In this document: piece by piece, positions 1-7,037 of the stretch
How positions within the stretch are numbered: the first letter of the stretch is position 1
Layout of the letters: every line of letters starts with the position of its first letter
DNA from: Acidimicrobiia bacterium
GTDB lineage: Bacteria; Actinomycetota; Acidimicrobiia; IMCC26256; BP-133
Reading direction: 5' to 3'
Assembly (NCBI GenBank): GCA_025923175.1
Contig: JAICGL010000127.1
Coordinates: 1 to 9,120 of the forward strand
Length of the DNA: 9,120 bases
Program-made: the position numbers and the translations under genes
Notes under the pieces: generated by a model
Seen by the model: the letters and a program-made list of their open reading frames with translations, nothing else
Database searches by the model: none
What the model was told of the DNA's origin: nothing

Positions 1-807
1 CGGGGCGTCGTCACCCTGGCCGCGGTCTTCGCCCTCCCGGAGTCGACGCCGCACCGTGCGGTGCTCGAGCTGGCCGCCTTCGCGGTGGTGGCCGGCACGT
101 TGCTGCTCCAGGGCGCCACTCTCCCGATGGTCATCCGCCGGTTGGGCCTGCGGGGCCCGGACCTGGCCGAGGACGCCCGTGCGGAAGCCGGAGCGCTGCA
201 GGAGGCAGCGCGGGCCGGCCTGGCCCGCCTCGACGAGCTCGCCGCCGGGGCCCCGGAAGACGTGGTCACGCGGCTGCGGGAACGGACGCTGGATCGGGCC
301 AATCGCTCCTGGGAGCGCCTTGGCGCCGTCGGCGAGCACGAGACTCCGAGCGATGCCTACCGCCGCCTCCGGCTGGAGATGATCGCCGCCGAGCGGGCCG
401 CGGTGCAGGAACGCCGCGCCGCCGGACTCCTCGAAGCGGACCTCCTGCTCGGCGTCCGCCACATCCTCGACATCGAGGAGTCGCAACTCGACCAGCCCCA
501 GGACCTGATCGACTCCTCGGCCGACGCCCCGCTCGTCGCTGCCACCGCCGGCGCGTGTGGGCACCTCCGGCAGAACTGGCCCGTCGAAACGGTGCCGGCG
601 GAACCTGCCTGCAGCCGCTGCATCGAGGAGGGCACCCGGCCCGTTCATCTGCGCATGTGCCTGGAGTGCGGCGAAGTCGCCTGCTGCGACTCGTCCGTCG
701 GCCGCCATGCGACCGCCCACTTCGAAGCCACCCACCACGCCGTCATGCGCAGCGTCGAACCCGGCGAAGCCTGGCGCTGGTGCTACATCGACCAGCGCCT
801 CGGCTGA
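1..807 (+). CDS. Na+/H+ antiporter (CPA1 family), C-terminal part with UBP-type zinc finger; 5' end outside window
   Basis: This is the last 268 residues of a membrane cation/proton antiporter; the reading frame is open from base 1, so the start is outside the window. Residues 1-13 (RGVVTLAAVFALP) match the conserved late transmembrane motif of CPA1/NhaP exchangers, and a final hydrophobic helix ends at about residue 46 (LLLQGATLPMVIRRLGL). A soluble, charged, probably coiled helical region of about 135 residues follows. The tail, residues 186-268, is a UBP-type zinc finger (zf-UBP): CGHL at 186-189, CxxC at 204-207, CxxC at 220-223, then C228/C229, H236, H240 and H245/H246. This family normally exchanges Na+ or K+ for H+ across the cytoplasmic membrane for pH and salt balance. 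In eukaryotes the finger binds the free C-terminus of ubiquitin; its role in bacterial antiporters is unknown to me, and a regulatory cytoplasmic domain is an inference. The stop is TGA at 805-807. Confidence 0.88.
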   Translation, partial: RGVVTLAAVFALPESTPHRAVLELAAFAVVAGTLLLQGATLPMVIRRLGLRGPDLAEDARAEAGALQEAARAGLARLDELAAGAPEDVVTRLRERTLDRANRSWERLGAVGEHETPSDAYRRLRLEMIAAERAAVQERRAAGLLEADLLLGVRHILDIEESQLDQPQDLIDSSADAPLVAATAGACGHLRQNWPVETVPAEPACSRCIEEGTRPVHLRMCLECGEVACCDSSVGRHATAHFEATHHAVMRSVEPGEAWRWCYIDQRLG

Positions 808-927
808 TCAGTCCTGGGGAGGATGACGGGCCGATTCGTTGCCGGGATTTCCCCTGGGCGTGATCCGCCGTTTCCTGCGCCGTCAATGTCAGGGGAATGG
901 TAAGACGAATGATCGCTCTGGAGGGCC
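808..927. other. Intergenic region with an inverted repeat
   Basis: No gene is seen here. An 8-bp perfect inverted repeat, TTCCCCTG at 849-856 and CAGGGGAA at 890-897, encloses a second short pair, GGCG at 857-860 and CGCC at 878-881. The loop is long (33 bases between the outer arms) and no T-run follows. It could end the antiporter transcript or fold in the leader of the small downstream reading frame, but neither is demonstrated. Confidence 0.3.
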
Positions 928-1092
928 GTGGTAGGCGCCAGCACGGCGCTGGTCGTGCTCGGCATCACGCTGACCCTGGGTGTCGACAACCCGGCGAGTC
1001 GGCCCAACCTGCAGACCCTGGGTTTGATCATCATGCTGATCGGCCTCACGGTCCTCGTGGCCGTCTTCACGATTCGGGACCCGGCCGACTGA
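928..1092 (+). CDS. Possible small two-helix membrane protein (54 aa)
   Basis: This short reading frame starts at GTG 928 with GGAGG at 920-924 (spacer only 3 bases) and ends at TGA 1090-1092. An in-frame stop at 910-912 bounds it upstream. The product has two hydrophobic stretches, residues about 3-18 (GASTALVVLGITLTLG) and 29-46 (LGLIIMLIGLTVLVAV), separated by a short polar loop with D20 and N21, and ends in charged residues. The pattern of two helices with a polar turn resembles small actinobacterial membrane proteins such as the DUF6458 type, but I cannot assign it to that family with confidence. Function is unknown. Codon use is G/C-biased at third positions, which supports coding but is not decisive. 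Confidence 0.42.
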   Translation: MVGASTALVVLGITLTLGVDNPASRPNLQTLGLIIMLIGLTVLVAVFTIRDPAD

Positions 1093-1131
1093 AGTCGCGG
1101 TTCGTCCCTGGTCCTGTGGGCCATCGGCGCC

Positions 1132-1818
1132 ATGGCCGCCACCGGCGCCACCAGCGGACTCCTCACCGCCGACTGCGGACGCTCCCCGTCTGAGGCGAGA
1201 CCATCCGCTGTCCTAGGACAGGTCAAGTCCGCTGGGCCGGGGGGACAGGGGCCATTCGGCGCCCTGAAGCAGATCGACGCCGGAGTCCTGAGTGTCGGCT
1301 ACGCCGAGGCCGGTCCGCCCGACGGGTTACCGGTGCTGCTGCTGCACGGCTGGCCCTACGACATCCACAGTTTCGTGGACGTTGCGCCGGCGTTGGCCCA
1401 GCGGGGCTACCGGGTGATCATCCCCTATGTGCGGGGGTATGGCACCACGCGCTTTCTGTCCGCCGACACTCTTCGCAATGGCCAGCCAGCGGCGCTCGCC
1501 GTCGACACCGTGGCGTTGATGGATGCGCTCAAGATCGACAGGCCGATCCTGGCCGGGTTCGATTGGGGCGCACGGACCGCGGGCATCGTCGCCGCCCTCT
1601 GGCCCGAACGCTGCAAGGCGCTCGTGTCCGTGAGCGGCTACCTGATCGGGAGCCAGCAGGCCGGCAGGATGCCCCTTCCGCCCCAGGCGGAGCTTCAATG
1701 GTGGTACCAGTTCTATTTCGCCACCGAACGAGGCCGGGCCGGCTACGAGCAGAACCGGCACGACTTCGCCAAGCTCTGCAGGCCCGAGCAGGTTCCGCCG
1801 CGGCGACGGCCGGCATGA
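1132..1818 (+). pseudogene. Truncated alpha/beta hydrolase (epoxide hydrolase/haloalkane dehalogenase-like), likely inactive
   Basis: From about residue 41 (PFGALKQIDAGVLSVGYAEAGP) the protein follows an alpha/beta hydrolase whose homologues are, from memory, about 280-300 residues and usually exported by a Tat signal. Visible features are the oxyanion-hole motif HGWP at residues 72-75, RGYGTTRF at 101-108 and the nucleophile elbow GFDWGA with Asp144 at 142-147. The match runs into the cap region (WWYQFYFATERGRAGYE) and then stops abruptly after HDFAKL at 215. Thirteen unrelated, arginine- and proline-rich residues lead to TGA 1816-1818. The second acidic residue and catalytic histidine are therefore missing, and I find no continuation in the other frames before the next gene. 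ATG 1132 has no convincing ribosome site and the first 40 residues lack a twin-arginine signal. A 3' deletion, possibly with loss of the normal start, is the simplest reading; a recent sequencing frameshift alone would not explain it. Confidence 0.72.
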
Positions 1819-1952
1819 ACGTTGCGAGCACAACCGCAGGAAGCGCTGTCAGTGGAGTTCTCATGCAGCGGAAGACCGCCGAGCGGTCCGATCTGTGACT
1901 CCACGACGTCGTTCCATGTCACACGGCGCTGCGCTGTACGGTCTGGAGGAAC

Positions 1953-2894
1953 ATGACGCCCTGGTCTCAGCTCCCCGCCACACCGGTATGGATTGACACG
2001 CTCGAGACGTTGCACCTCTGGACCCAGGTGGTGGGCAAGATCCGCATGGTTCAATCCCCCTGGATGAACCATTCCTGGAGCGTGCCGCTCTACGTCTCGT
2101 CGACGGGACTGCGAACGTCGCTGGTGCCGTACGACACGGAGGCCTTCGAGCTGGCCTTCGACTTCGCCACCCATCGCCTCGACCTGTCGACCACCATCGG
2201 GCGCAGCCACTCGATCGCCCTCGAACCCAAGTCCGTAGCTCAGTTCTACGACGAGGTCATGGAAGCCATGGCGTCGGTCGGCATGCCCGTGCAGATCAAC
2301 GTCAAGCCCAACGAGATCCCCGACGCCATCCCGTTCCCCGACGACACCAAGCACACCACGTATGAACCGGCCCATGCTCGGGCCCTGTGGCGCGCCCTGC
2401 TCGACACGCACCAGGTCCTCACCCGGTTCCGAGCCGGTTACCTGGGCAAGTCCAGCCCCGTCCACTTCTTCTGGGGCAGCTTCGACCTGGCCGTCAGCCG
2501 CTTCTCGGGGCGGCTCGCACCACCGCACCCCGGCGGCCTGCCCAACTTCCCGAACGACGTGGCCCAGGAGGCGTACTCGCACGAGCTGACGAGCTGCGGC
2601 TTCTGGCCCGGCAACCGTGATTACCAGCAGGCGATCTTCTACGCCTACGCCTACCCCACTCCGGAGGGATACTCAGCTGCCCGGGTCGAGCCCGCGCCCG
2701 CCTCGTGGCTCGAGGGGCTCGGCGAGTTCGTCCTGCCCTACGAGGTCGTCGCGTCCGCCTCCGACCCACAGGCCACGCTGCTCCGCTTCGTAGAATCCGC
2801 ACACGCCGCCGCCGCTGATCTGGCCGGCTGGGACCGGGCCCATCTGGAGTGCGCCAGCCCCCAAGGACCCGACTGGTGGCATAACCGTCCTTGA
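1953..2894 (+). CDS. DUF5996 family protein
   Basis: The 313-residue product matches the DUF5996 family along its whole length as I remember it: an N-terminal WSQLPATPVWIDTLETLHLWTQVVGKI, the WMNHSW and VPLYVSSTGLRT segments, and a central LDTHQVLTRFRAGYLGKSSPVHFFWGSFDLAVSRFSGR block, followed by the G-rich segment PPHPGG. The start ATG 1953 has GGAGG at 1945-1949 with a 3-base spacer. There is no signal peptide or membrane segment, so it is probably cytoplasmic. The family has no known activity that I can name; the many conserved Trp, His and Arg residues suggest a ligand-binding or enzymatic pocket, which is an inference. It follows the truncated hydrolase after a 134-base gap and is convergent with the MOSC gene, so it is probably transcribed alone. 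Confidence 0.85.
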   Translation: MTPWSQLPATPVWIDTLETLHLWTQVVGKIRMVQSPWMNHSWSVPLYVSSTGLRTSLVPYDTEAFELAFDFATHRLDLSTTIGRSHSIALEPKSVAQFYDEVMEAMASVGMPVQINVKPNEIPDAIPFPDDTKHTTYEPAHARALWRALLDTHQVLTRFRAGYLGKSSPVHFFWGSFDLAVSRFSGRLAPPHPGGLPNFPNDVAQEAYSHELTSCGFWPGNRDYQQAIFYAYAYPTPEGYSAARVEPAPASWLEGLGEFVLPYEVVASASDPQATLLRFVESAHAAAADLAGWDRAHLECASPQGPDWWHNRP

Positions 2895-2918
2895 CGGTCA
2901 GCCACTCCCTGGCCGGTC
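2893..2918. terminator. Possible bidirectional terminator between convergent genes
   Basis: The 27-base gap between two convergent stop codons holds a hairpin. CGGTCAG at 2895-2901 pairs with CTGGCCG at 2909-2915 (one G-T wobble) around a 7-base loop, and the stem can extend past a bulge to 2893/2918. No T-run follows on either strand, so it would be a U-poor terminator of the kind proposed for high-GC actinobacteria. Position is the main support. Confidence 0.35.
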
Positions 2919-2921
2919 CCG

Positions 2922-3896
2922 TCAGCCGCGCGCTTGCGACTGCAGCGCCAACGACATCGCCTCCATGACGTTGGCCAGCGGACCGCCCGTGACCGTCGAC
3001 GGTTCGACGGCGATGGAGTCGCCGACCCGGACGGCGCCGGGAGTGACAACCTCGGCGTACGCGCCTGCGGTGGGGAAAAGGCCGAACTCGCCGAACGGGC
3101 GGCGGTTGGACCGGGCCATGGTGCGCAGTACCTCGGGGTCACGGGTCAGGTCAGCCTGGCCGAGCGTGGTCATGATGCAACGCAGCGTCGAGGCCACGAT
3201 GTGGATGCGCGGCCCGGCGCCAATCTGGAGATCCTTGCCGATCCAGCCGTCCTCACCGTTGGCGCCGGCTCCGTTTCCGTCGTCGAAGAGAATGTTGGGC
3301 CGGAAGCGGCGGGCGTCCCACTGCCCGCCAGGGTGCTCGGCGGCGAGAGTGGCGAGGGTGCTGGTGGTGAGGACGTGCATGGCCGCCAGGTCGTTGAGCG
3401 TGCCGGGCGCGCCCATCGCCGGCCGGAACCCGATCATGCGCTCGCCGGCGGGATCGTCGGCCTCGGTGCCGATCTGCAGCATGCGGTAGAAGTCGTGCGG
3501 GCCGAACCCCTCGAGGTCGGGCCACACCTCCTCCACGAGGACGTCGGCGTCCACGGCCACGGTGGCCAGACGGACCTCGCAGCCGAGGAGCTTGCCGACC
3601 CGGGCGGTGATCTCGTCGTGGTCGCCGTCCACCGTGACCCCGTCGGGGAACGTCACCCGCACCGGAGGCAGGCCGGCGTCGAGCTGCGGCGGCTCGGTGA
3701 ACGCGGCCCGGCACTCCAGGATGGCGGCATACCGCTTGGGGTGCTTGGCGCTGATGAGCCGGCCTGCCTCGACGTCGACGAACCCGTAGGCCCGGTCGCC
3801 GACCACGCCCCCCGGGCCGAGCATCACCTCGTCGGCCGGCTCCCCCTGCATCGACTTGACCGGGTAGTGCCACAGCTGCCCCACGCAGACCGACAT
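2922..3896 (-). CDS. MOSC domain-containing protein (molybdenum-cofactor-binding, mARC-like)
   Basis: The 324-residue protein begins with an MOSC N-terminal beta-barrel (residues about 1-115: VGQLWHYPVKSMQGEPADEV, GDRAYGFVD, RLISAKHPKRYAAIL). A MOSC domain follows at about 160-300, including the RFRPNILFD segment at 197-205. Cys240 in STLRCIMTTL sits where mARC/YiiM-type proteins place the cysteine that holds the molybdenum cofactor, so an active Moco site is plausible. C-terminal VRVGDSIAV is the usual closing beta strand. Family members reduce N-hydroxylated compounds or move sulfur or Moco; the substrate here cannot be told. It is probably cytoplasmic. ATG 3896 has a good ribosome site (GGGAGG, 5-base spacer). 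A 134-base gap separates it from the methyltransferase gene upstream on the same strand. Confidence 0.87.
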   Translation of the reverse strand: MSVCVGQLWHYPVKSMQGEPADEVMLGPGGVVGDRAYGFVDVEAGRLISAKHPKRYAAILECRAAFTEPPQLDAGLPPVRVTFPDGVTVDGDHDEITARVGKLLGCEVRLATVAVDADVLVEEVWPDLEGFGPHDFYRMLQIGTEADDPAGERMIGFRPAMGAPGTLNDLAAMHVLTTSTLATLAAEHPGGQWDARRFRPNILFDDGNGAGANGEDGWIGKDLQIGAGPRIHIVASTLRCIMTTLGQADLTRDPEVLRTMARSNRRPFGEFGLFPTAGAYAEVVTPGAVRVGDSIAVEPSTVTGGPLANVMEAMSLALQSQARG

Positions 3897-4030
3897 GCTG
3901 ACCTCCCATGTGCCGGCGCCGCTGGGCCGGGCAGATCCGAGCCATCGTAGGCAGTCCTGGCGGCCCGGATCTCGCCCTACGCCTATCGGATGGGTCCTCG
4001 TCGGCGTGCACGACCACCGTCCCCATGGAG

Positions 4031-4906
4031 CTACCCGGAGGAGGTCCTCCGGCGGGCCTCGTTGAGCACCGGGGCTAGGCGACCCCGAGCCATCGCGTCG
4101 GCGACGAGGTCGCAGCCCGACTCGGAGAGACCGAAGATCCCAGGGTCGCCGGCGTCGGCGACGGCGAAGAGGCGGAACTTGCCGGCGCTGTCCACCTCCA
4201 GCGTTCCGGATGCCTCCGTGCCCTCCCGGGCCGGCTCGAACCGGAGGTCGACGACGACAGGCTCGCCCGGGGCCGCTTCATCGGCGCCGGTCCGGGTGGT
4301 CAGCCAGCCATCGAGCCCGGCGCCCGACACCGAGACCGTCAGCGGGCCGCCGTCCGTCTGCACCTTGACGGCCACCAGCGCAGGAGCCGCCGGGGTGACG
4401 CTGACCAGCGCGCCGAAGCTCACCCAGCCCCGCTGGTTGCGGTCTACCGGCTGCTCGTCGGGGGGCAGCCGGTAGAGGTACGTCCGATCTCCGAGGTTGT
4501 TCGGCAGCCAGCCCGGCACCGGATAGCCGGTGGTGACGATCCGGGCATGGGGTGGGAGTGCCTCCAGGCGAGGGCGCAGCCGTTGCAACGTCGCCGGGCT
4601 GAGGAAGGCGAACACCACGTCGGCCTCGATCGGCACCGCCTCGAAGTCGTCCTCCACCACCGTCCCGTCGATACCGGCCGCTGCCAGCACGTCCCGGGCG
4701 ATCGCCGCCAGGCCGGGGTCGAGTTCGAATCCGTGCACCTCGGCGCCGAAGTCCTCCGCCGCCCGCAGCAGCACCCGCCCGTCCCCGCAGCCGAGGTCGA
4801 CGAACCGCTCCCCCGGCCGCAGCCCGGCAAGCCGCAGCGCCTCGCCGATCCGGTCATCGCCAGTCGCCGCCCAGAACGGCCATCCGGTCGAAGAATCCGA
4901 AGCCAC
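4031..4906 (-). CDS. Class I SAM-dependent methyltransferase with extra C-terminal domain
   Basis: Residues 30-150 form a Rossmann-fold methyltransferase. Motif I is FVDLGCGDGRVL at 35-46, the acidic end of beta 2 is GFELDP at 59-64, the adenine-contact region is EDDF at 85-88, and motif IV is ADVVFAFLSP at 95-104. The FxxP loop is not a DPPY, so it does not look like a DNA amino-methyltransferase; the short, simple fold resembles small-molecule or protein methyltransferases. After GYPVPGW (127-133) and a linker, residues about 164-291 form a second, unrecognised part that is rich in alternating Val/Thr/Ser and ends in a helix (DLVADAMARGRLAPVLNEARRR). This is consistent with a beta-sandwich plus helix. 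The substrate is unknown. The GTG start at 4906 has no clear ribosome site, so the first few residues are uncertain; no better in-frame start is seen upstream. Confidence 0.8.
   Translation of the reverse strand: MASDSSTGWPFWAATGDDRIGEALRLAGLRPGERFVDLGCGDGRVLLRAAEDFGAEVHGFELDPGLAAIARDVLAAAGIDGTVVEDDFEAVPIEADVVFAFLSPATLQRLRPRLEALPPHARIVTTGYPVPGWLPNNLGDRTYLYRLPPDEQPVDRNQRGWVSFGALVSVTPAAPALVAVKVQTDGGPLTVSVSGAGLDGWLTTRTGADEAAPGEPVVVDLRFEPAREGTEASGTLEVDSAGKFRLFAVADAGDPGIFGLSESGCDLVADAMARGRLAPVLNEARRRTSSG
4035..4052 (-). terminator. Strong hairpin over the end of the methyltransferase gene
   Basis: CCGGAGG at 4035-4041 and CCTCCGG at 4046-4052 form a perfect 7-bp, nearly all G/C stem around a 4-base loop. 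It lies over the last codons and ends just before the TAG stop on the minus strand. No T-run follows. It may help terminate transcription between the methyltransferase and MOSC genes, or simply reflect arginine and serine codons. Confidence 0.33.
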
Positions 4907-4952
4907 AGCCGTCAGAACCGGCTGTGCGCCGGCAGGGGGGAGGTCACGCTCC

Positions 4953-5036
4953 CCAGTGTGGCCGTTCCACCCATGAGGTGAGGCTCCGAGCTGCGCATGT
5001 CGGTGGCCAAGCCCCGCCTTCCAGCCCGCGACCTGG
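4953..5036 (+). repeat. Relic: internally deleted copy of the HTH antitoxin locus
   Basis: Bases 4953-4985 match 8112-8144 (32 of 33 identical; C4970 against G8129), and 4987-5036 match 8342-8391 exactly (50 of 50). In the intact locus these blocks are 197 bases apart, so the operator, start codon and HTH are missing here. The copy ends inside the antitoxin gene, and the nucleotidyltransferase gene is absent. It carries no usable reading frame beyond a 22-codon ATG frame that runs into the neighbouring gene's stop region. It sits between the methyltransferase start and the stop of the secreted repeat protein, in the same orientation as the intact module. The low divergence suggests a fairly recent origin. 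Confidence 0.88.
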
Positions 5037-5039
5037 CCG

Positions 5040-6803
5040 TCAGCTCCGGAGAGCGACCGAGATGACGGGGGTCGCCGGCGGCCGGTCGCCCAGAGAGCCG
5101 AAGAAGCGGACGTCGCCGAAGGCGAAGGCGCCGCCGTCCTGCGCCACCATCAGGTATCCGGCTTGGCCGGGGACCACGGCGGATATGGGCCGGTTCAGCT
5201 TGACGGCCCCCATCGACCCATGGAAGCCGGCAGCGCCGAAGGCGAACAAGCCTCCATCCGCTGCGGTCAACCAGTACCCCTTGCCGGACTGGGTGGTGGC
5301 CATGCCGACGATCGGTTGGTTGAGCCGCATTCCGCCGGTCGAACCGAAGAAGGCGGCATCGCCGAAGGCGAAGATCCCTCCGTCGGCGGCGAAGAGGTAG
5401 TAGCCCTTCCCGCTCGGTGTGGCGATTGATCCGATGACCGGCCGGTTCAAGGCCACGGTCGCGACGTCTCCGAAGAACCCGGCATCGCCGAATCGGACAA
5501 CCCGACCCCGGCTGGTGAAGACCCAGTAGCCGTCACCGGTCGGGGTGGCCGACAGGCTGACGGCCCGCTCGCCCCGGGCCAGCCCGCCGACCGGGACGTA
5601 CCCGAGGGGGTCGGCGTCGCCGTAGGTTTGGACGCGGCCGGTGTCGTCGAGGACCCAGTACCCGTTGCCGGTCGGGGTGGGTTCGAGGTGCACCGCCCGG
5701 ACACCGACGGCCAGCGGGTACGGCTGTCCGAGGAACGATGCGGCACCGAAGGGGTGGACGTGGCCATCAGCGGTGAGCATCCAGTAGCCCGACGCCTGCG
5801 GCACTTGCGGGGGGGACGGGATCAGGGGCGGCTCCGGATCCGTGCCGGTCGTCGTGCCGGTGATCGGAGGCGGAACCGTCGCCAGCACCGTGAGCGGCGC
5901 TCGGTGCAGCCAGTTGCTGTTCCAGGTGTTCCAGTGGGTGGACAGCCAGTTCGATGGCGGCGGGACGCCGGCGTAGAAGTAGTCGTCGTGGTTGCAGTCG
6001 AAGAGGTCGTTGCTGCGGCCGGGGCAGACCGTGACCGGGGAGCCGTGGCCGGTGTCGTAGTCGTAACACATGTTGTCGAGCTCGTCCCAGCAGTGGACGC
6101 CGGCTTCATGCGGAGCGCCGGGCTGCACGGCGCCGAGCGTGTGCATGAGCTCGTGGCCTTCTCCGACGCCCCAGCAGGCGGTATCAACCCGCGCATACAT
6201 CGCCTCGGAGGCGTTGTTCAGGTTTTCGGGCCCCGGCCTCGCGTCGGGGTGGAAGTTGGCCACACCGCACAGGACGGGACTGTCGGCCCACACGAGGTAC
6301 TTCCGATCTGGACGGTTGTATCCCAGGGCTTTCAACTCCGACATCGTCGCGGCGAACGTGTCGTCGCCCGCGCTGCTCAGGTGGACGATCGGGACCGACA
6401 GTTGGCACCCGCCCCCGCCGGGGTCGGGCTCGGTCACGAAGATGACGTGCGCTTCCCCGCCGGTCTCCGCGGCCGACTGACTGAACTGCCACTCGATCCG
6501 CGGGGCATAAGTGGCCCGGATGGCGGGGACGACGGTCGACGACTGGTCGGTGAGATCGGCCGGAACGGCGTAGAGCGCCTGAACCCGGGAACCGGAGATG
6601 CCGTCACCGATGCAGCCAACGCTGCCGGGCCCCGGCATCCCGCTGCTGTCGCCTCCCACCGCGTCGGCGGAGGGCGCCTCCGCCTCGAGGGCGACCGGCA
6701 CCGCTGGAGGCGGCTCGGGCGACCCCACCGGCACGCCGACGCCAATGAAGACGGCAGTCGCCATGGCCACCAGGGCCAGCGCCAGTGATCTCGTCGGCCG
6801 CAT
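5040..6803 (-). CDS. Secreted putative zinc metallopeptidase with six C-terminal GYW/FAFG repeats
   Basis: The 587-residue product starts with a Sec-type signal peptide (MRPTRSLALALVAMATAVFIGVG), followed by a proline- and alanine-rich stretch. Residues about 60-310 carry GEGHELMHTLGAVQ with HELMH at 217-221, then APH with His232, HCWDELDNMCYDYD at 237-250 and several Cys residues that could pair outside the cell. HExxHxxG is the metzincin signature, but the usual third ligand position is Gln227; His232 or His237 may serve instead. This HELxHxLGAVQ..APH...HC.D..D.MCY pattern recurs in actinobacterial secreted proteins as I recall. A Pro/Thr linker (310-335) leads to six repeats. ATG 6803 is chosen over the far upstream ATG 6947 because it begins the signal peptide and has AGGAAAGGG just upstream. 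An extracellular or cell-surface protease is the likely role; activity is unproven. Confidence 0.78.
   Translation of the reverse strand: MRPTRSLALALVAMATAVFIGVGVPVGSPEPPPAVPVALEAEAPSADAVGGDSSGMPGPGSVGCIGDGISGSRVQALYAVPADLTDQSSTVVPAIRATYAPRIEWQFSQSAAETGGEAHVIFVTEPDPGGGGCQLSVPIVHLSSAGDDTFAATMSELKALGYNRPDRKYLVWADSPVLCGVANFHPDARPGPENLNNASEAMYARVDTACWGVGEGHELMHTLGAVQPGAPHEAGVHCWDELDNMCYDYDTGHGSPVTVCPGRSNDLFDCNHDDYFYAGVPPPSNWLSTHWNTWNSNWLHRAPLTVLATVPPPITGTTTGTDPEPPLIPSPPQVPQASGYWMLTADGHVHPFGAASFLGQPYPLAVGVRAVHLEPTPTGNGYWVLDDTGRVQTYGDADPLGYVPVGGLARGERAVSLSATPTGDGYWVFTSRGRVVRFGDAGFFGDVATVALNRPVIGSIATPSGKGYYLFAADGGIFAFGDAAFFGSTGGMRLNQPIVGMATTQSGKGYWLTAADGGLFAFGAAGFHGSMGAVKLNRPISAVVPGQAGYLMVAQDGGAFAFGDVRFFGSLGDRPPATPVISVALRS
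5043..5789 (-). repeat. Six tandem ~42-residue protein repeats
   Basis: GYW (or GYY/GYL) openings at residues 339, 381, 425, 467, 509 and 549 of the secreted protein are spaced 40-44 apart. Each unit reads roughly GYW-hydrophobic-DGG-FAFGDA-FFGS-LN-PIVG-TP. The first two units are the most degenerate (VHPFGAASFLG, VQTYGDADPLG), while units four and five are closest to the consensus. The pattern suggests a beta-propeller or similar all-beta fold, with surface binding as a possible role. The DNA shows the matching near-repeats, for example GCCGAAGGCGAA recurring at the FAFG codons. Confidence 0.82.
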
Positions 6804-7037
6804 GAGCCCTTTCCTGGCGTCTGCCTCCGGGCGCGCGCCGGCGCCTACGGTCGGATCCGGCGTGGCAACGCCGTCAGTCCGAGTGTCCGTGACCCCCAGC
6901 CCGCCCGATAGTGGCGTGCGACACCGTTGCCCGTGATCGCTCCGCATGGGCGGAACGGCGGCTATGCCCGGACCGTTCGCGAGCGAGGAGTGATCGATGC
7001 GACGAGGACCGGTTAGCCCTGCTGCGAACGTTGGTGC
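6804..7037. other. 234-base intergenic stretch
   Basis: The stretch lies between the alcohol dehydrogenase stop and the signal-peptide start of the secreted protein, both on the minus strand. An open frame continues upstream of the latter to ATG 6947, but it encodes low-complexity polar sequence before the signal peptide and is not believed. A 6-bp pair, GAACGG and CCGTTC on the minus strand (about 6953-6982), could form a weak hairpin. No convincing promoter or terminator is seen. Confidence 0.4.

Noticed and set aside
1815..1898. Short ATG frame after the hydrolase
   Set aside because: 27 residues, no ribosome site and no recognisable features. An 11-base match with the dehydrogenase start region (near 8062) is expected by chance in a window this size.
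1743..2582. Minus-strand frame opposite the DUF5996 gene
   Set aside because: Antisense shadow; the plus-strand product matches a known family over its full length.
2934..3950. Long plus-strand frame opposite the MOSC gene
   Set aside because: Antisense shadow of a well-supported MOSC protein, with no motif of its own.
4997..5065. 22-codon ATG frame within and after the antitoxin relic
   Set aside because: It is a fragment of the antitoxin's middle fused to chance sequence, with a poorly spaced ribosome site.
5628..6788. Long plus-strand frame opposite the secreted protein
   Set aside because: Its composition is the Arg/Gly/Val-rich shadow expected on the antisense strand of G+C-rich coding DNA; no recognisable domain.
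6804..6947. Upstream ATG extension of the secreted protein
   Set aside because: It would bury the signal peptide 48 residues inside a polar, low-complexity leader; the internal ATG 6803 has a ribosome site.
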